Source: Chrysomallon squamiferum
Taxonomy: Eukaryota > Mollusca > Gastropoda > Neomphalida > Peltospiridae
NCBI GenBank assembly: GCA_012295275.1
Contig: CM022668.1
Span: 7,340,318 to 7,404,317, forward strand
DNA length: 64,000 nt
Direction: 5' to 3'
This document shows, piece after piece, positions 43,595-55,670 of the stretch. The translations under genes and the position numbers were made by a program. Position 1 is the first letter of the stretch. Each line of letters begins with the position of its first letter. The notes below the pieces were generated by a model that was given only the letters and a program-made list of their open reading frames with translations, was not told where the DNA came from and ran no database searches.

Positions 43595-44150
43595 TCAGTC
43601 CATATATGTATATGTCTGTGTATGTATATATGTGGGTCTCTGTATATATAAGTATGTATGTGTATGTGTGTGTCTCTATATATATAAGTATGTATGTATA
43701 TATGTGTATCTCTGTATATATAAGTATGTATGTGTATGTGTGTGTCTGTATATATAAGTATGTATGTGTGTGTCTGTATATATAAGTATGTATGTGTATG
43801 TGTGTGTCTGTATATATAAGTATGTATGTGTGTGTCTCTGTATATATAAGTATGTTTGTGTGTGTCTGTATATATAAGTATGTATGTGTATGTGTATGTC
43901 TGTATATATAAGTATGTATGTGTATGTGTGTGTCTGTATATATAAGTATGTATGTGTATGTGTGTGTCTGTATATATAAGTATGTTTGTGTGTGTCTCTG
44001 TATATATAAGTATGTGTGTGTCTCTGTATATATAAGTATGTATGTGTATGTGTATGTCTGTATATATAAGTATGTATGTGTGTGTCTCTGTATATATAAG
44101 TATGTGTGTGTCTCTGTATATATAAGTATGTATGTGTATGTGTGTGTATG
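43595..44150 (+). repeat. ~32-bp minisatellite
   Basis: Roughly 17 units of TATATATAAGTATGTATGTG followed by TATGTGTGTGTCTG. Frames on both strands (Thr/His/Tyr/Ile-rich, up to 253 codons) exist only because the unit lacks stops. Confidence 0.9.
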
Positions 44151-44159
44151 CATGTTATC

Positions 44160-44640
44160 CCACACCATATATTTTATTTCTTTCATTTTCTTTAACTTTA
44201 TCTCTAACACACACAGATGGTCATACACATGAACATGCACACAAACACACACATTCACACTCACACTCACACCCACAAACATACCCCCACACACACAGTT
44301 TTAAACAATCATATCCACACATACACATTACTTATATCTGATTTAAATAAATATTACAGTTATATCATACTAGAACTTAAAAAAAAAAAAAAAATAAAAA
44401 ATAAAAAATAAGAATAAGATTAATTAAATAATTACAAAAAATAATAATAATAAAATAAATTAATAAATTATAAAAAAGGAAAATGTATGTCACTATGTGT
44501 TACATATTATTACAACAGAAAGCAGTTTGTTAATTGCTTGAGTGATTAACTAGTGATTAAACAATGATTGGTATGGGGTAAACAGATGAAAGAAACACCT
44601 GTTTCATCAGTCACACCTGTGATTAAACTTTGATCTGTTT
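44160..44640. other. Non-coding DNA with CA and A tracts
   Basis: Degenerate CA repeats at 44205-44300 and A-rich sequence at 44378-44470. Nothing else recognised. Confidence 0.55.
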
Positions 44641-44883
44641 ATGTGTTTATAGGTTTATTATTCATTTTCAAAGTATTCAGTTACCTTGTTGAAAACTGTG
44701 TTACCTAGTTCATGAGTTAGATTACATTGTGAATGTACAGGTGTGTGTGTGTGTGTGTGTGTGTGTGTTGCTGTGTAGGTGTGTATGTGTTTACAGGTTT
44801 ATTATTCATTTTCAAAGTACTTCAGTTACCTTGTTGAAAACTGTGTTACCTAGTTCACGAGTTAGATTACATTGTGAATGTAC

Positions 44884-44933
<50 letters not shown>

Positions 44934-45046
44934 CTGTGTAGGTGTGTATGTGTTTACAGGTTTATTATTCATTTTCAAAGTACTTCAGTTACCTTGTTGA
45001 AAACTGTGTTACCTAGTTCACAAGTTAGATTACATTGTGAATGTAC

Positions 45047-45085
<39 letters not shown>

Positions 45086-45200
45086 GCTGTGTAGGTGTGT
45101 ATGTGTTTGTAGGTTTATTATTCATTTTCAAAGTATTCAGTTACCTTGTTGAAAACTGTGTTACCTAGTTCACGCGTTAGATTACATTGTGAATGTACAG
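44640..45200 (+). repeat. ~155-bp tandem repeat, four units
   Basis: Each unit has AGGTTTATTATTCATTTTCA, then AGTTACCTTGTTGAAAACTG, a TACATTGTGAATGTACAGGT block and a GT run ending in GCTGTGTAGGTGTGTATGTG. Units start near 44651, 44798, 44957 and 45111. The GT run differs in length in each, and a decayed fifth copy lies near 45455. Confidence 0.9.
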
Positions 45201-45289
45201 GTGTGTGTGTGTGTGTGTGTGTGTGTCTGTGTATTTGTGTGTGTGTGTGTGTGTCTGTGTATTTGTGTGTGTGTGTGTGTGTCTGTGTA

Positions 45290-45330
<41 letters not shown>

Positions 45331-45407
45331 CTATGTAGGTGTGTGTGTATGGCTGTGTAGGTGTGTGTGTGTGTTTGTGTGTGTGTGTGTTTGTGTGTGT
45401 GTAGGTG

Positions 45408-45443
<36 letters not shown>

Positions 45444-45446
45444 TAA
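45200..45446. repeat. (GT)n microsatellite, interrupted
   Basis: GT units interrupted by CTGTGTATTT and GGCTGTGTAG, an extension of the GT part of the last 155-bp unit. Confidence 0.95.
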
Positions 45447-46089
45447 AGATGTACAGTTAATTTTCAAAGTACTTTAGTTAACAGTGTTGCCTGGTTCATC
45501 AATTAGATTATACTTAATAAATATTAATATAGATATGATTTATATGATTTGCAAATTAAGTATGTGTGTGTGTGTGTGTTTATTTTTAGGTTTAATGCAC
45601 AAACATTAACACACATGCACATCCTTAATCATAAATATTTATTTTGGATATAATACAAAAAACAACAACAACAAAAGTAATAATAATAAATAACATTAAA
45701 TAATAATCATAATAACAACAACAACAACAACAATAATAATAATAATAAATTAATAATAAATAAAGATGAAAAAAACAACAATTAATAAATACATTTTCAG
45801 TATTTAACAAATAGTACACATAGAGAGATATATCAATTAAATTTTTATTTATTTATTATGTTTATTTATTTATTTAATCTATCGATCTATCTATATCTAT
45901 CCATCTTTCTCTCTATCTATCTATCTATCTATCTATCTAACTATAACTACAATTGCCTTTTTTCTCGCAGAGTAGTACAAAGTAAGACATAATACAAATT
46001 GTTACAAAGTAGCATGAACAACAGTGTTATACAATGTAGTACAGAGTCAAACAGTGTGACTGTGCTTGTATGTAATTACTATTTGCTTT
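45447..46089. other. AT-rich non-coding DNA
   Basis: AAC/AAT runs at 45715-45747 and CTAT runs at 45890-45938. TTTTTTCTCGCAG at 45958-45970 looks like an acceptor but has no convincing exon behind it. Confidence 0.5.
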
Positions 46090-46614
46090 TCTCTGCACAC
46101 AGTCCTAGCTTGTCACTGGAACGCAGCCTTTTCTCACTCTCTCTCTCTCAGACACTGTTAGCAATATCGGGGAAACCTTAACGTTTACTGGCAGTGTGTG
46201 GCTGTATGTGTCACTGATATGGACTGTTGTAGTTTTAAAAAAAATGAATACAACAATACTGGACTGATTTTGATCATTAGGCTGTATCTATGGCTTAAAA
46301 ACACAATATCTGACACAGTAAATCATTGCGTTTGTGTTAAATATTAACAGTTTTTCTCAATAGATTTGTTTTCGGTTGACTGTTTGGATATATATATATG
46401 AATATGAGCAAATAACATGGATTATGTAGATATGTCAACAACAAGATGAGAAATTATTTTTTCCTAAAAAGACTACAATATGTTAAATCAGATTGAATGT
46501 GTGTTGACTCGTTTCTGTGATGCTAAGAAAAATGTGTTTTATGAGGCAACATGTGTTGGATTTCGGTTTTTAATTGGATTTTGCAAAACATCAGTCTAAA
46601 ACATATATATGAAG
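46090..46614 (+). other. Candidate non-coding exon with strong donor
   Basis: Begins after TCTCTGCACACAG and ends at TGAAG|GTAAGT (46615), one of the best donors in the window. No long frame. It could be a 5' UTR exon of the Slac2-like gene or a pseudo-site. Confidence 0.25.
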
Positions 46615-46629
46615 GTAAGTAATAATTTT

Positions 46630-47330
46630 AATATTGGTTTTATTTACAGTTAGTGGGAATATAAAAACAGAATATATTTTACAGGTGTGTGTGACATTTC
46701 TGATGCATTTCACAGAAATTAGGTTTAGTTCAGTGTTAGTGAAACATTGACAATATGTTATAATCTGGTGAGCAAATTGTTTAGTTATTAATATTAAAAT
46801 GTGTATTGTGAGATGAATAGGTATGAATGTGTGTGTGTGTGTATTTGGTGTTTATGTGTGCATCACCTGTTACAGAATATGTTTCTTTATATATATCTAT
46901 GTGTGTGTCTAAATGTATATGTCAGAATCCAGCTCTATTGTTATTTTGTATCTATCTGTATATTAATTTTATTTCATACTGGCAAAATTTATCATTAGTA
47001 TTAATAACATTTTTGTTGTTATTAACACATTATTACTACTTGAAGTGCTGTTGTTACTACTATTATTATTACTTTTATTACTACAAATATTATTATTATT
47101 ATTACTACTACTACTACTGCTGCTACTGCTGCTATACATGCATGATGATGTGTGTATGGGTGTGTGAGGTTGGTTTTTATATGTGTACAATTGTGTGCAT
47201 ATGCATATATGCATGAGTCCTGTTCATATGCATTATTTGCAACTATATGTTATATAATAGGGTTATTATTAATAACACATTTCTGCTTAAATAACTACAT
47301 TAAAACATTGATTAACTAAATTAAAATATT
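46630..47330. other. Non-coding DNA
   Basis: TTA/TTG/CTA-type trinucleotide mixture at 47010-47140. No exon recognised. Confidence 0.5.
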
Positions 47331-47334
47331 GTGA

Positions 47335-47510
47335 TTATTACTGATACTGAGGTAATTGTATTAAAACATTGTAATAATGACCTTATAACTGGTTTAAAAC
47401 ATTGTATTAATTACCTTATAACTGGTTTAAAACATTGTATTAATTACCTTATAACTGGTTTAAAATATTGTATTAATGACCTTATAACTGGTTTAAAACA
47501 TTAGTTATCT
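47335..47510 (+). repeat. ~34-bp tandem repeat, about five units
   Basis: Unit CCTTATAACTGGTTTAAAAC plus ATTGTATTAATTA. The central units are near identical. Confidence 0.85.
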
Positions 47511-48119
47511 GTATTAGTTTAAAAGGTATTGATGTGTAACAGTATTCTGTCTGGTGTTTAGGCTGGCCAAGGACAGGTGAAGATTTTTATCCCATGTAAA
47601 TAACAAAAATAACAAAAATAAGTTTTATCCTAAGAAATTTCACACAATATAACAATAGTTTTCTTTCACTATGAGAGTTGTGTACATATAGATTTCAATA
47701 GTAACTTTCTTTTTATGCCTGGGTTTATATATATAAATATATATATTTGTGTATATATATATCTATATATATCTATCTATCTATATATATATATATATAT
47801 CTGTATGTATGTGAACTAGTATGTATGGATATGGATATTTCAGTAATAATAAAGTTTTAATGTTGAGGCAGACATAATAATGCAAATAGATTTTTGTTTT
47901 ATGTGTGTGTCTGTCTGTATGTGCTAATATTTAAAGTAGCATTATTGGGGCAGATATCAATACATATGCATGAATACAAACATGCATACACCTACACACC
48001 ACCAAACACATCATCAACAACAGCAGTAAAAAATATATTAACATAAACAACTCCATTTATTACCATATCATAATAAATATACACAGATATAGAAACAAAT
48101 AACCCCACACATGCACAAA

Positions 48120-48282
<163 letters not shown>

Positions 48283-48299
48283 CTATGTCCACATATGTA

Positions 48300-48932
48300 A
48301 GAAATATTTATATGTCTGCCAGTTCAGAACAGTTTAACTGTATAATCACATAAGTCAGAATGTGTGTAGTTAATCCCAAAGGCTATGTGGATAGCAAAAT
48401 GCTATTGATTTAATCTTAGTTCCAGGGCTTTTATCAAGATTATGAGATAAAGGAATATTTGTATGAAAACTTTTAATGAATGATGTTTAGTTTAAATATT
48501 TTATATTTGTAAAATATTTTTACATTTATTTAAAAAAAAAATTGGTATGAATATTTATGAGTATAATATAATGCTGTATAAACATGTAATACAGATCTGA
48601 GAATTAACATATTTATACATACTTAAACGTACACTTTGTACACAAGAGCATTGCAAACTGATGTTTTCTTATTTCATTTTTTTATTTCAAATATTGTGCT
48701 AAACAGCAAAACTTGCAAGTTTTTATTTTCCTTTTAAATTATATTAGTGTTCTTTGTCTTTCTGTAATTTGTTTTTCTTTTTCTCAAATTTTTTTCTTTT
48801 CTGTCAATCATTCTTATATTTTCTTCTTTTTTTCTTTCTTGCTTTCTCTGCCTGTTTTTCCATTTCTTTTTCTGTCTCTCTCTTTCTCTCTGACTATCTC
48901 TCTTGCAGTCTCTGTCTTCTTCTTTCTTGTTC

Positions 48933-48935
<3 letters not shown>
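48300..48935. other. AT-rich non-coding DNA grading into T/C-rich sequence
   Basis: T/C-rich from about 48755 onward, leading into a TC microsatellite. Nothing coding recognised. Confidence 0.5.

Positions 48936-48986
<51 letters not shown>
48936..48986. repeat. (TC)n microsatellite
   Basis: About 24 TC units in a wider pyrimidine-rich tract (48755-49015). Confidence 0.95.
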
Positions 48987-49213
48987 ATTCTTCTCTCTCT
49001 TCACCTGTCTCTTTTAAATAACTATTTATTTTTTTCTCTTATAATTCTTGGGTTCTTCACCTCTGTATTTATTTTTCAGACACACACACACACACACATT
49101 AAATGTTTTCTCTTGTTTCATTCATAATTAAAAAAACAACAACAACATATATCTAATTTTTATAAATTATATTACAACTATTGACTTTCATTCAATCTCT
49201 TTATCATTTCAGA

Positions 49214-49445
49214 ATTAACAGAAACCACAGACTGCCACCCCCCAATCCTCTCCTCCCCCCTGTCTGCCAGCTTCCTAGGAGACGTGAACAAAGAATAACA
49301 CATTTCAGTGACCAGAGTCAATAAAGCTCGAGTGTCGGAACTGGAAAAACAGGATGTGAATTACTGCTGTTATGTCACAGTGACCTGTGAGGATACCAAG
49401 ACATCTTCACAGACCATCTTTCGGAGACATCAGGGAAAAAAATAA
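49214..49445 (+). other. Exon-like GC-rich island
   Basis: After TTATCATTTCAG (49202-49213) base composition becomes balanced for about 230 bases, with C-rich GCCACCCCCCAATCC. In one frame 49313-49445 is open and ends in a stop followed at once by AATAAATAAAATAAA, so it could be a 3'-terminal exon of an unknown gene or a 5' UTR exon. I do not recognise the short peptide. Confidence 0.35.
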
Positions 49446-50760
49446 ATAAAATAAAGACAAATCAGAAATTCTGGACAGGTTTTAAGAAAAATTGGAATAG
49501 TTTACTGTAATTTATTGCCCTGTTTTTTTCCTGCTTTGTTTAGAATTATTGATCAGGCAGAGCAGTGGTACTTTCAATCTGCATGAAATAAATCTTTTTT
49601 GTTCTGTTTTTTTTTTGTTGAGGCACGACGTTTTACTTAAACATTTGAATAAAAGACATTCTTCTGGATTGCACAACTTTACCATCGGCGAAGAAAAAAT
49701 TAAAATAATTTTTAGTAGTAGTAAATATTTGATTTGGACAAAATTTTTACAGTTAAATTTTAAATTTCTTTTTTGATTTGTAAGTCACGGTTTTATTAAT
49801 TATAATTTTAAAAAGTTAACAGAGTTACTGTTATTATTATTATTATTATTAAGCTCATTAAAAAGAAGAATTAAAACTTTAACCTGGATTTTCACTTGAC
49901 TGGAAGAAATAATTTCTAGGAACCATTTGATTGGTTGAAATAATATCACATAATCATCTAATTGGTTGAAAAATTTCACAGGATTATCTCATTGGCTGGA
50001 GCAGATTCTTAGCTATAGAAAGTTATTTGATAAAATTTAAAGATTACATTTACATCTAACATAATAAAAAAAACGGGATTTTAAATTTCTTCTTCAACAG
50101 AAAAACATGAAAAAAATTCAGTAAACTGCACTAATCCTAAAAAAAAAAAAAAAAAAAAAGAAGAATATTTGGATTAAATCACAGAATAGTGATGTTAGAG
50201 AAACTGTGACAGAACAAACTTTCATATTGGATGGAACTGTTGAGACTATGGAATATGCTGGATATATAACCACAGAAGAAAAATAGGAAATTAAAAAAGT
50301 GAAACACTAATTATTCTGTGATGACAGCAGCAGTAGAAGGTCAGTAATTTAATTTTTGAAGTTCTGTTTGTTACTATTGCAGTTTCTTATTTTCTGTTCT
50401 GACCACAGCACTGATAAATGTAAATAAATGTCTGTGTATATTTTAACACATAATACATGCATGTATGCATGCTTAAACACAAACATACATGTTAAACAGA
50501 CATTACATACCCAATATACACAGACATAGAGATTCATAAACATAGAAATAACACAAAGATACCATCATATGATAGTCCATAAATAATGTACATTGTTTAT
50601 TTGTAAGAACAATGTTCAATAAAAAATAAATGTGTCAGTTTATTTGATGTTTTTAGTATGTAAGGCATTGAATATATCTTATAAATAGATAAATAGAATA
50701 GAATAAAATAAAATAAATAGAATAAAATAAAATAAAATTATTGATAAATAAAATAAATAC
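49446..50760. other. AT-rich non-coding DNA
   Basis: Includes three units of about 32 bp with ATTGGTTGA/ATTGGCTGG (49922-50004), a TTA run at 49832-49850 and a poly(A) run at 50140-50159. No exon recognised. Confidence 0.55.
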
Positions 50761-50764
50761 TAAA

Positions 50765-51318
50765 ATTATAATTTATTTATTTTTTGTTTTTTTTTTTTTT
50801 TTATTTTTTATTTTCTTTTTTATTTTCTTATTTATTTATTACTTATTTATTTGTTCATTCATTATTCCTTCCATTCCTTTCTTCCTTCCTTTTTTTTTTA
50901 TTTATTTATTTTATATTTATTTATTTAGTTATTTACTTGTTTATTTATTTGTTTGTTTGCTTAATTTATTTATTTACTTGTTTATTTATTAATTTGTTTG
51001 TTTGTTTGTTTAATTTATTTATTATCTTATTTATTTATTTACTTGTTTATTTATTTGTTTATTTGTTTATTTATTTGTTTATTTGTGTATTTGTTTATTT
51101 ATTTGTGTATTTGTGTATTTGTTTACTTGTTTGTTTGTTTACTTGTTTGTTTATTTGTTTGTTTGTTTACTTGTTTACTTGTTTATTTGTTTACTTGTTT
51201 GTTTGTTTATTTGTTTATTTGTTTGTTTGTTTACTTGTTTGTTTGTTTACTTGTTTATTTGTTTGTTTGTTTACTTGTTTATTTGTTTATTTATTTGTTT
51301 ACTTGTTTGTTTGTTTAC
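50765..51318 (+). repeat. TTTA/TTTG/TTAC array running into a splice acceptor
   Basis: About 550 bases of T-rich tetramers (TTTA, TTTG, CTTG mixtures) ending in TTTGTTTACTTTCAG, the acceptor of the following exon. The array is open in all three frames and reads into the coding exon, creating a false hydrophobic extension. Confidence 0.95.
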
Positions 51319-51329
51319 TTTCAGTCACA

Positions 51330-51439
51330 ATGGGGCGTAAACTGAACCTGAGTCACCTGACTGAGGAGGAGAGTGAGAAGATTTTACAAGTCATCCAGAA
51401 AGATTTCGAACTGCGACAGAAAGAAAAACAAAGACTGAG
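51330..51439 (+). CDS. First coding exon of a Slac2 (melanophilin/MyRIP)-like Rab effector
   Basis: The exon (51325-51439 with 5 UTR bases) encodes 36 residues plus two bases, beginning MGRKLNLSHLTEEESEKILQ and continuing VIQKDFELRQKEKQRL. This matches the start of the Rab-binding domain of the exophilin family, closest to melanophilin and MyRIP, where the first helix contacts Rab27. These proteins link Rab27-coated granules to myosin V/VIIa and actin. Acceptor CTTTCAG at 51318-51324, donor GTAAAA at 51440. The zinc-finger part and later exons are not in the window. Synaptotagmin-like proteins share this helix, but the MGRKL start favours Slac2. Confidence 0.8.
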
Positions 51440-51849
51440 GTAAAAATATATTATATTTTATCATCAAGATAGTGTGTAATACAGGTGAACTGCTGATGGT
51501 CAGATCTGATGTCGTATTGTATGGTTGGTTGGTAATATCAGTGATATGGTTAATAAAGATTCAGAGAAGAGATGTTAATATCCCTGTTTCCCTGTTTGTG
51601 CAATTTCACATTCCATCCACTAATCTCCAATTTGTTATTAATGACTTTTGTTCAGATGTGGGTGTAGATGAAGTGGTAGTTGTTTCAAAATATATACACA
51701 TACATACATACATACATACATACATACATACATACAAAAAGACATACATAAATATCCATATATACATACACAAATAGTACATAATTTTACATTCATACAT
51801 ATACAGACATCCAACTATCAACCTACCTACCTACTTCCTACATACATAT

Positions 51850-51880
<31 letters not shown>

Positions 51881-52496
51881 TTAACATACATACAGGGTTG
51901 TAACAAAAATTCTTAGTGCTTTAAGTGGAATTCGAAGACAATATTTAAATATTTGTAGACAGATTAATTCAACCACATACATGTCATTTTGTTCATAATA
52001 CATGTATATATTTCTGTTTTGAATAAAATAGATTCATCGGCTCAAACACTTCCTATTGAAAAATATCACAAACCTTTGTTCCAACTCAGTAAAGTAAAAA
52101 CAAAACCCCCATTAATGTAGTAGTAGTAGCAGTAGTGGTAGTAGCAGTGGTGGTAGTAGTAGTAATGGACATATCAGTAAGTAGTAGTAATGGAGATATC
52201 AGTAGTAGTAGTAATAATAGTGGTAGTATTTGTAGTATAGGTACTAGTAGTAGTAATAATTATTAATATAATAACAATAATTTATCATTAATCCAAGCTT
52301 GCCTAACTCAAATCGACAGCCTATAATTAATAAAGTGACTCAAATTAATTTGACTAATAATCAACTAATTTAAATAATAAATATTATCTCAATTAATAGG
52401 TTAATACTTTAACTTAGGTTAATAGGTTAATAGGTTAACTATTTATTCATAAACAACAAAACAGGAAACAAAATTAAAAAATAATAAATAAATAAA

Positions 52497-52537
<41 letters not shown>

Positions 52538-52925
52538 GAAAATAAGTAAATAAAACTTAAAATCAATATAAGCCGTTTCAGACAAACTCTAAACTATTTG
52601 AAGTATTTTAATTAAAATTTAAATATCAAAACACACAAGTATTATTTTTCTATAACAAAGAACACCTGGTGTACACAGACATTTAAAAATGATGTTAACT
52701 AAATTTCAGTTAGAATTTATTCTTTTAACTTAGAAATCAAACACAGTGATCAAAGACCTATATGCCATTAATTTTTTAATTTTTTTTTATTTACAATCAA
52801 ACCATGATATATACATAACTATGAAATTTATTTAAACTGCAGATTGCTAGATAAGAAAACATAGGTAATGCATTTTAATCTTTTATACACTGCAATATTT
52901 TGTCTGTTCAAATATGTTGTAGTTT
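51440..52925. other. Start of the long first coding intron of the Slac2-like gene
   Basis: (CATA)n at 51698-51736, CA at 51855-51881, (AGT)n-like at 52115-52262 and (AAAT)n at 52484-52540. No further exon in the right phase (two bases carried over) was found up to the window end. Confidence 0.65.
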
Positions 52926-52929
52926 GATT

Positions 52930-53160
52930 GATGCATTCGCTGACAAATCAGAAGATCTGGGTTCTAATCCTGTAACAGTAGTATTCTTAACATTGAAACA
53001 GTTAAAAATTATTTCTTGCTGAGGAGTCATAGGTTGTTGGATCTGATCCCACCAGAGTATTGTTTTTACTTTTCAAATGTGTTTTTTTATAAATTTTTTT
53101 ATGGCTTTATTCACTGATGAATCAAAGACTGTGGGTTCTAATCTTGCCAGTGCATTCATT
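52930..53160 (+). repeat. Three diverged ~90-bp units with tRNA B-box-like motifs
   Basis: GGGTTCTAATCCTG (52959), TTGGATCTGATCCCACCAG (53038) and GGGTTCTAATCTTGCCAG (53133) recur at about 90-base intervals, each after a GAxxCA(A)A-like stretch. They resemble decayed tRNA-derived SINE pieces, but no A box is clear. Confidence 0.4.
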
Positions 53161-53280
53161 TAGCTGTTTTTAAAAGAATGTTTTTTGCTACATTGTGTGT
53201 ATAGTGGGGGGGTATGTGTGTCTGTGCACTCATGTGTGTGTGTTTGGGGGAGTTGTGTTTGTGTGAATGCACATGAGATT

Positions 53281-53296
53281 TGTGTGTGAGTGTGTG

Positions 53297-53341
<45 letters not shown>

Positions 53342-53382
53342 ATGTGTGTGTGTGAGAATGTGTGTGTGTGTGTGTGTGTGTG
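53281..53382. repeat. (GT)n microsatellite
   Basis: GT run with a few GC, GA and GG interruptions. Confidence 0.95.
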
Positions 53383-53854
53383 GGTATAAAAACTATTTTC
53401 AAATACTGATCTTTAATAAGATTTATAATATTGTTAATATAATAAAACACATTATTCCTAAAAGTTTTAAATATTCTGTGTAATTATCATTTCTAGGTTA
53501 ATAAAGATAGTCATTTAGAAAAAAAAAAAAAAAAAAAAAATAATAATTTTTTAAATTTTTAATCAAAATCAGAATAATCTGCTTAGAAAAAAAAGAAAAA
53601 AAAAGCCTATAAAATAAAAATTGAATAAAATTTTATAGCATTATATAAAAAAAGAAGATTTTATTGCTACGTACTGATAGAGTAGCTTTTGTCAGTGCTA
53701 CTGTAATTAAACTTTACCATGGCCGTTTCTCACAATGGAGTTACATAATAGTCACATTGAATTGTCAGTGACACAGCACTTGTAAGCAGATTGGCATAGA
53801 TTTTGTGTAATCTGAAAAGTAAATGAACACCATTTACAGATATATAAATAAAAA

Positions 53855-54050
53855 ATGGGGCTCTACAACTGAAAATGGAGTCAAGGGGGTATTAGAGCAG
53901 AATTTAATGAGGCTTTGGAGCAGAAAATAGAGTCAAAGAGGCTCTGGAGCTGATGATAGTCAGGGGCTCTGGAACAGAAAATAAGAGTCAAGGGAGTTCT
54001 GCATTTTGAGATAGGGAATCTCTGGAACAAAAATTTTAAAAATCAGCGGT
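53855..54050 (+). repeat. ~35-40-bp degenerate tandem repeat
   Basis: About five units of the type GGCTCTGGAGCAGAAAATAG followed by AGTCAAGGG. They lead up to a motif TTTCCAAACTAACTG (54049) that is repeated at 54160, inside the neighbouring MITE-like element. Confidence 0.7.
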
Positions 54051-54116
54051 TTCCAAACTAACTGTTCTGTTATAACAATTTTAAAGTAAAAATAAAAATA
54101 AATAAATGAAATGGGT

Positions 54117-54448
54117 CATTCCATGTCAAATGACCAAAAAATTTTAAAATCATAGTGGTTTCCAAACTAACTGTGGGATCAAAAGGTTGACCCCCAAGTC
54201 CTTGTCACTTGCCTTTTCCATTTTTTGAAGGTTGACCCAGGGTTCCTGAGATATAAGGGTTCAAAGGTTGGTGGTCATGCCATTTTTGCTAAAAATCTCA
54301 AAATTCAGGGGGCCATATCTCCCACACCACTGGTCCAATTGGCCTAAAATTTCATATTTGGTGCTGTGGGATTCCAGTCTACAAGTATACCAAGTTTCAT
54401 AAAAAAACTGAGACAGGTTTAACCCACTGAGTGATTTGACAAGGAATA
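54117..54448 (+). mobile_element. MITE-like interspersed repeat
   Basis: About 330 bases with imperfect inverted ends: CATTCCATGTCAAATGAC (54117-54134) pairs with the complement of GTGATTTGACAAGGAATA (54431-54448) at 15 of 18 places. The interior is GC-richer than the intron and non-coding. Phrases such as GTATACCAAGTTTCAT are, from memory, of a type common in dispersed repeats of marine invertebrates. No target-site duplication is obvious. Confidence 0.55.
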
Positions 54449-54458
54449 ATAATGATGA

Positions 54459-54493
<35 letters not shown>

Positions 54494-55545
54494 AAAATTT
54501 GAAAGCATGAACAATTTTTTTTCTCTCAAACATATAAATTTGATCTATATTCATATTGTGCCTAATGTTGAAATAATTAAAAGATAAGCTAAATACACAC
54601 GGTGTAATGATGCACATTGAGAATTCATGTTTCTGAGTAATGTAAAAATTATGCATAATTACATATTTGGATTCACAATTCAGCTGTCTATATTAAACTG
54701 TTAGAGCATGGGAAAAATAATAATAATAAAAAATAGAGAAAAAAGAAATAATCATAAAATAAAATAAAAAGAAATAGAAAAAAGAAAATATCAGGTACAT
54801 ATAAATTTTTATTATTCTACAGAGCATTATAAAATCTGAATATGTTGTAGTATTACATTTTTTTTTTTTTTAAAACTTTATTATTATTATTATTATTATT
54901 TTTTTTTTTAATTATAAATGACATTTATACAGCTGGCATATCTATTAATATATTATTATCATGCCAGTGTTAAAAAAATAAATTATTAACTCCTTTTTAT
55001 TTTTATTTTTAATTTTTATTTTTTTATTTATCAGTATACAACCAGGTTGCATAGTCATGGATCTTTGGGTTTTTTTGCTAGTAAATAGACTAAACATTAA
55101 AAAAGAAAAAGGAAATTAAGAGAAAAAAAAGAAGATTTAATATAGCTTATTTAAACAAGGGGTTGGCTAAGTGATTAGCCAAGGGATTAATAAATATCTA
55201 GGGGTCAAAAGGGGGAATAGAAACATAAATAGCAATTGATAATGAATAAGCAAACACAGAGCTAAAATGAATCTGAACGAGAATCAGCAGTGAAAGAAAA
55301 GGGCAAAGAAATTACTACCTTTATACAGAGAAGTTTATTACTGATATTTATTTATTTATTTATTTATTTATTTTACATGCTGGGTTCACTAAGATATTCT
55401 GTGAAGAAGCTGAGCACTGATTTAGATCAAAGAAAATAAATCTATTTTATACTCTTTCTGAGAAATGTATTTTTTTAAGAGTAACTCATTTGTCTCAATA
55501 CACAAGAGTATGTTTGTGCAAGAGTGCATATCTATATCTGTCTAT
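54449..55545. other. Intronic AT-rich DNA
   Basis: (GAT)n at 54462-54491, a TTA run at 54880-54900, and a TTTA run at 55347-55373. No exon recognised. Confidence 0.55.
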
Positions 55546-55554
55546 CTATATCTG

Positions 55555-55599
<45 letters not shown>

Positions 55600-55626
55600 A
55601 TATATAGAGAGAGAGAAAGAGAGAGA

Positions 55627-55662
<36 letters not shown>

Positions 55663-55670
55663 GGAGAGAT
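55546..55670. repeat. (CTAT)n(GA)n compound microsatellite
   Basis: Thirteen or so TATC units, a short TA run, then interrupted GA units. Confidence 0.95.

Noticed and set aside
43533-44294. 253-codon minus-strand frame with Thr/His/Tyr/Ile repeats
   Set aside because: Entirely explained by the 32-bp minisatellite and an adjacent CA tract.
50784-51443. 219-codon frame that joins a hydrophobic repeat to the Slac2-like exon
   Set aside because: The hydrophobic part is the translated TTTA/TTTG array. A good acceptor lies directly before the ATG, and known Slac2 proteins start at MG(R/K)KL.
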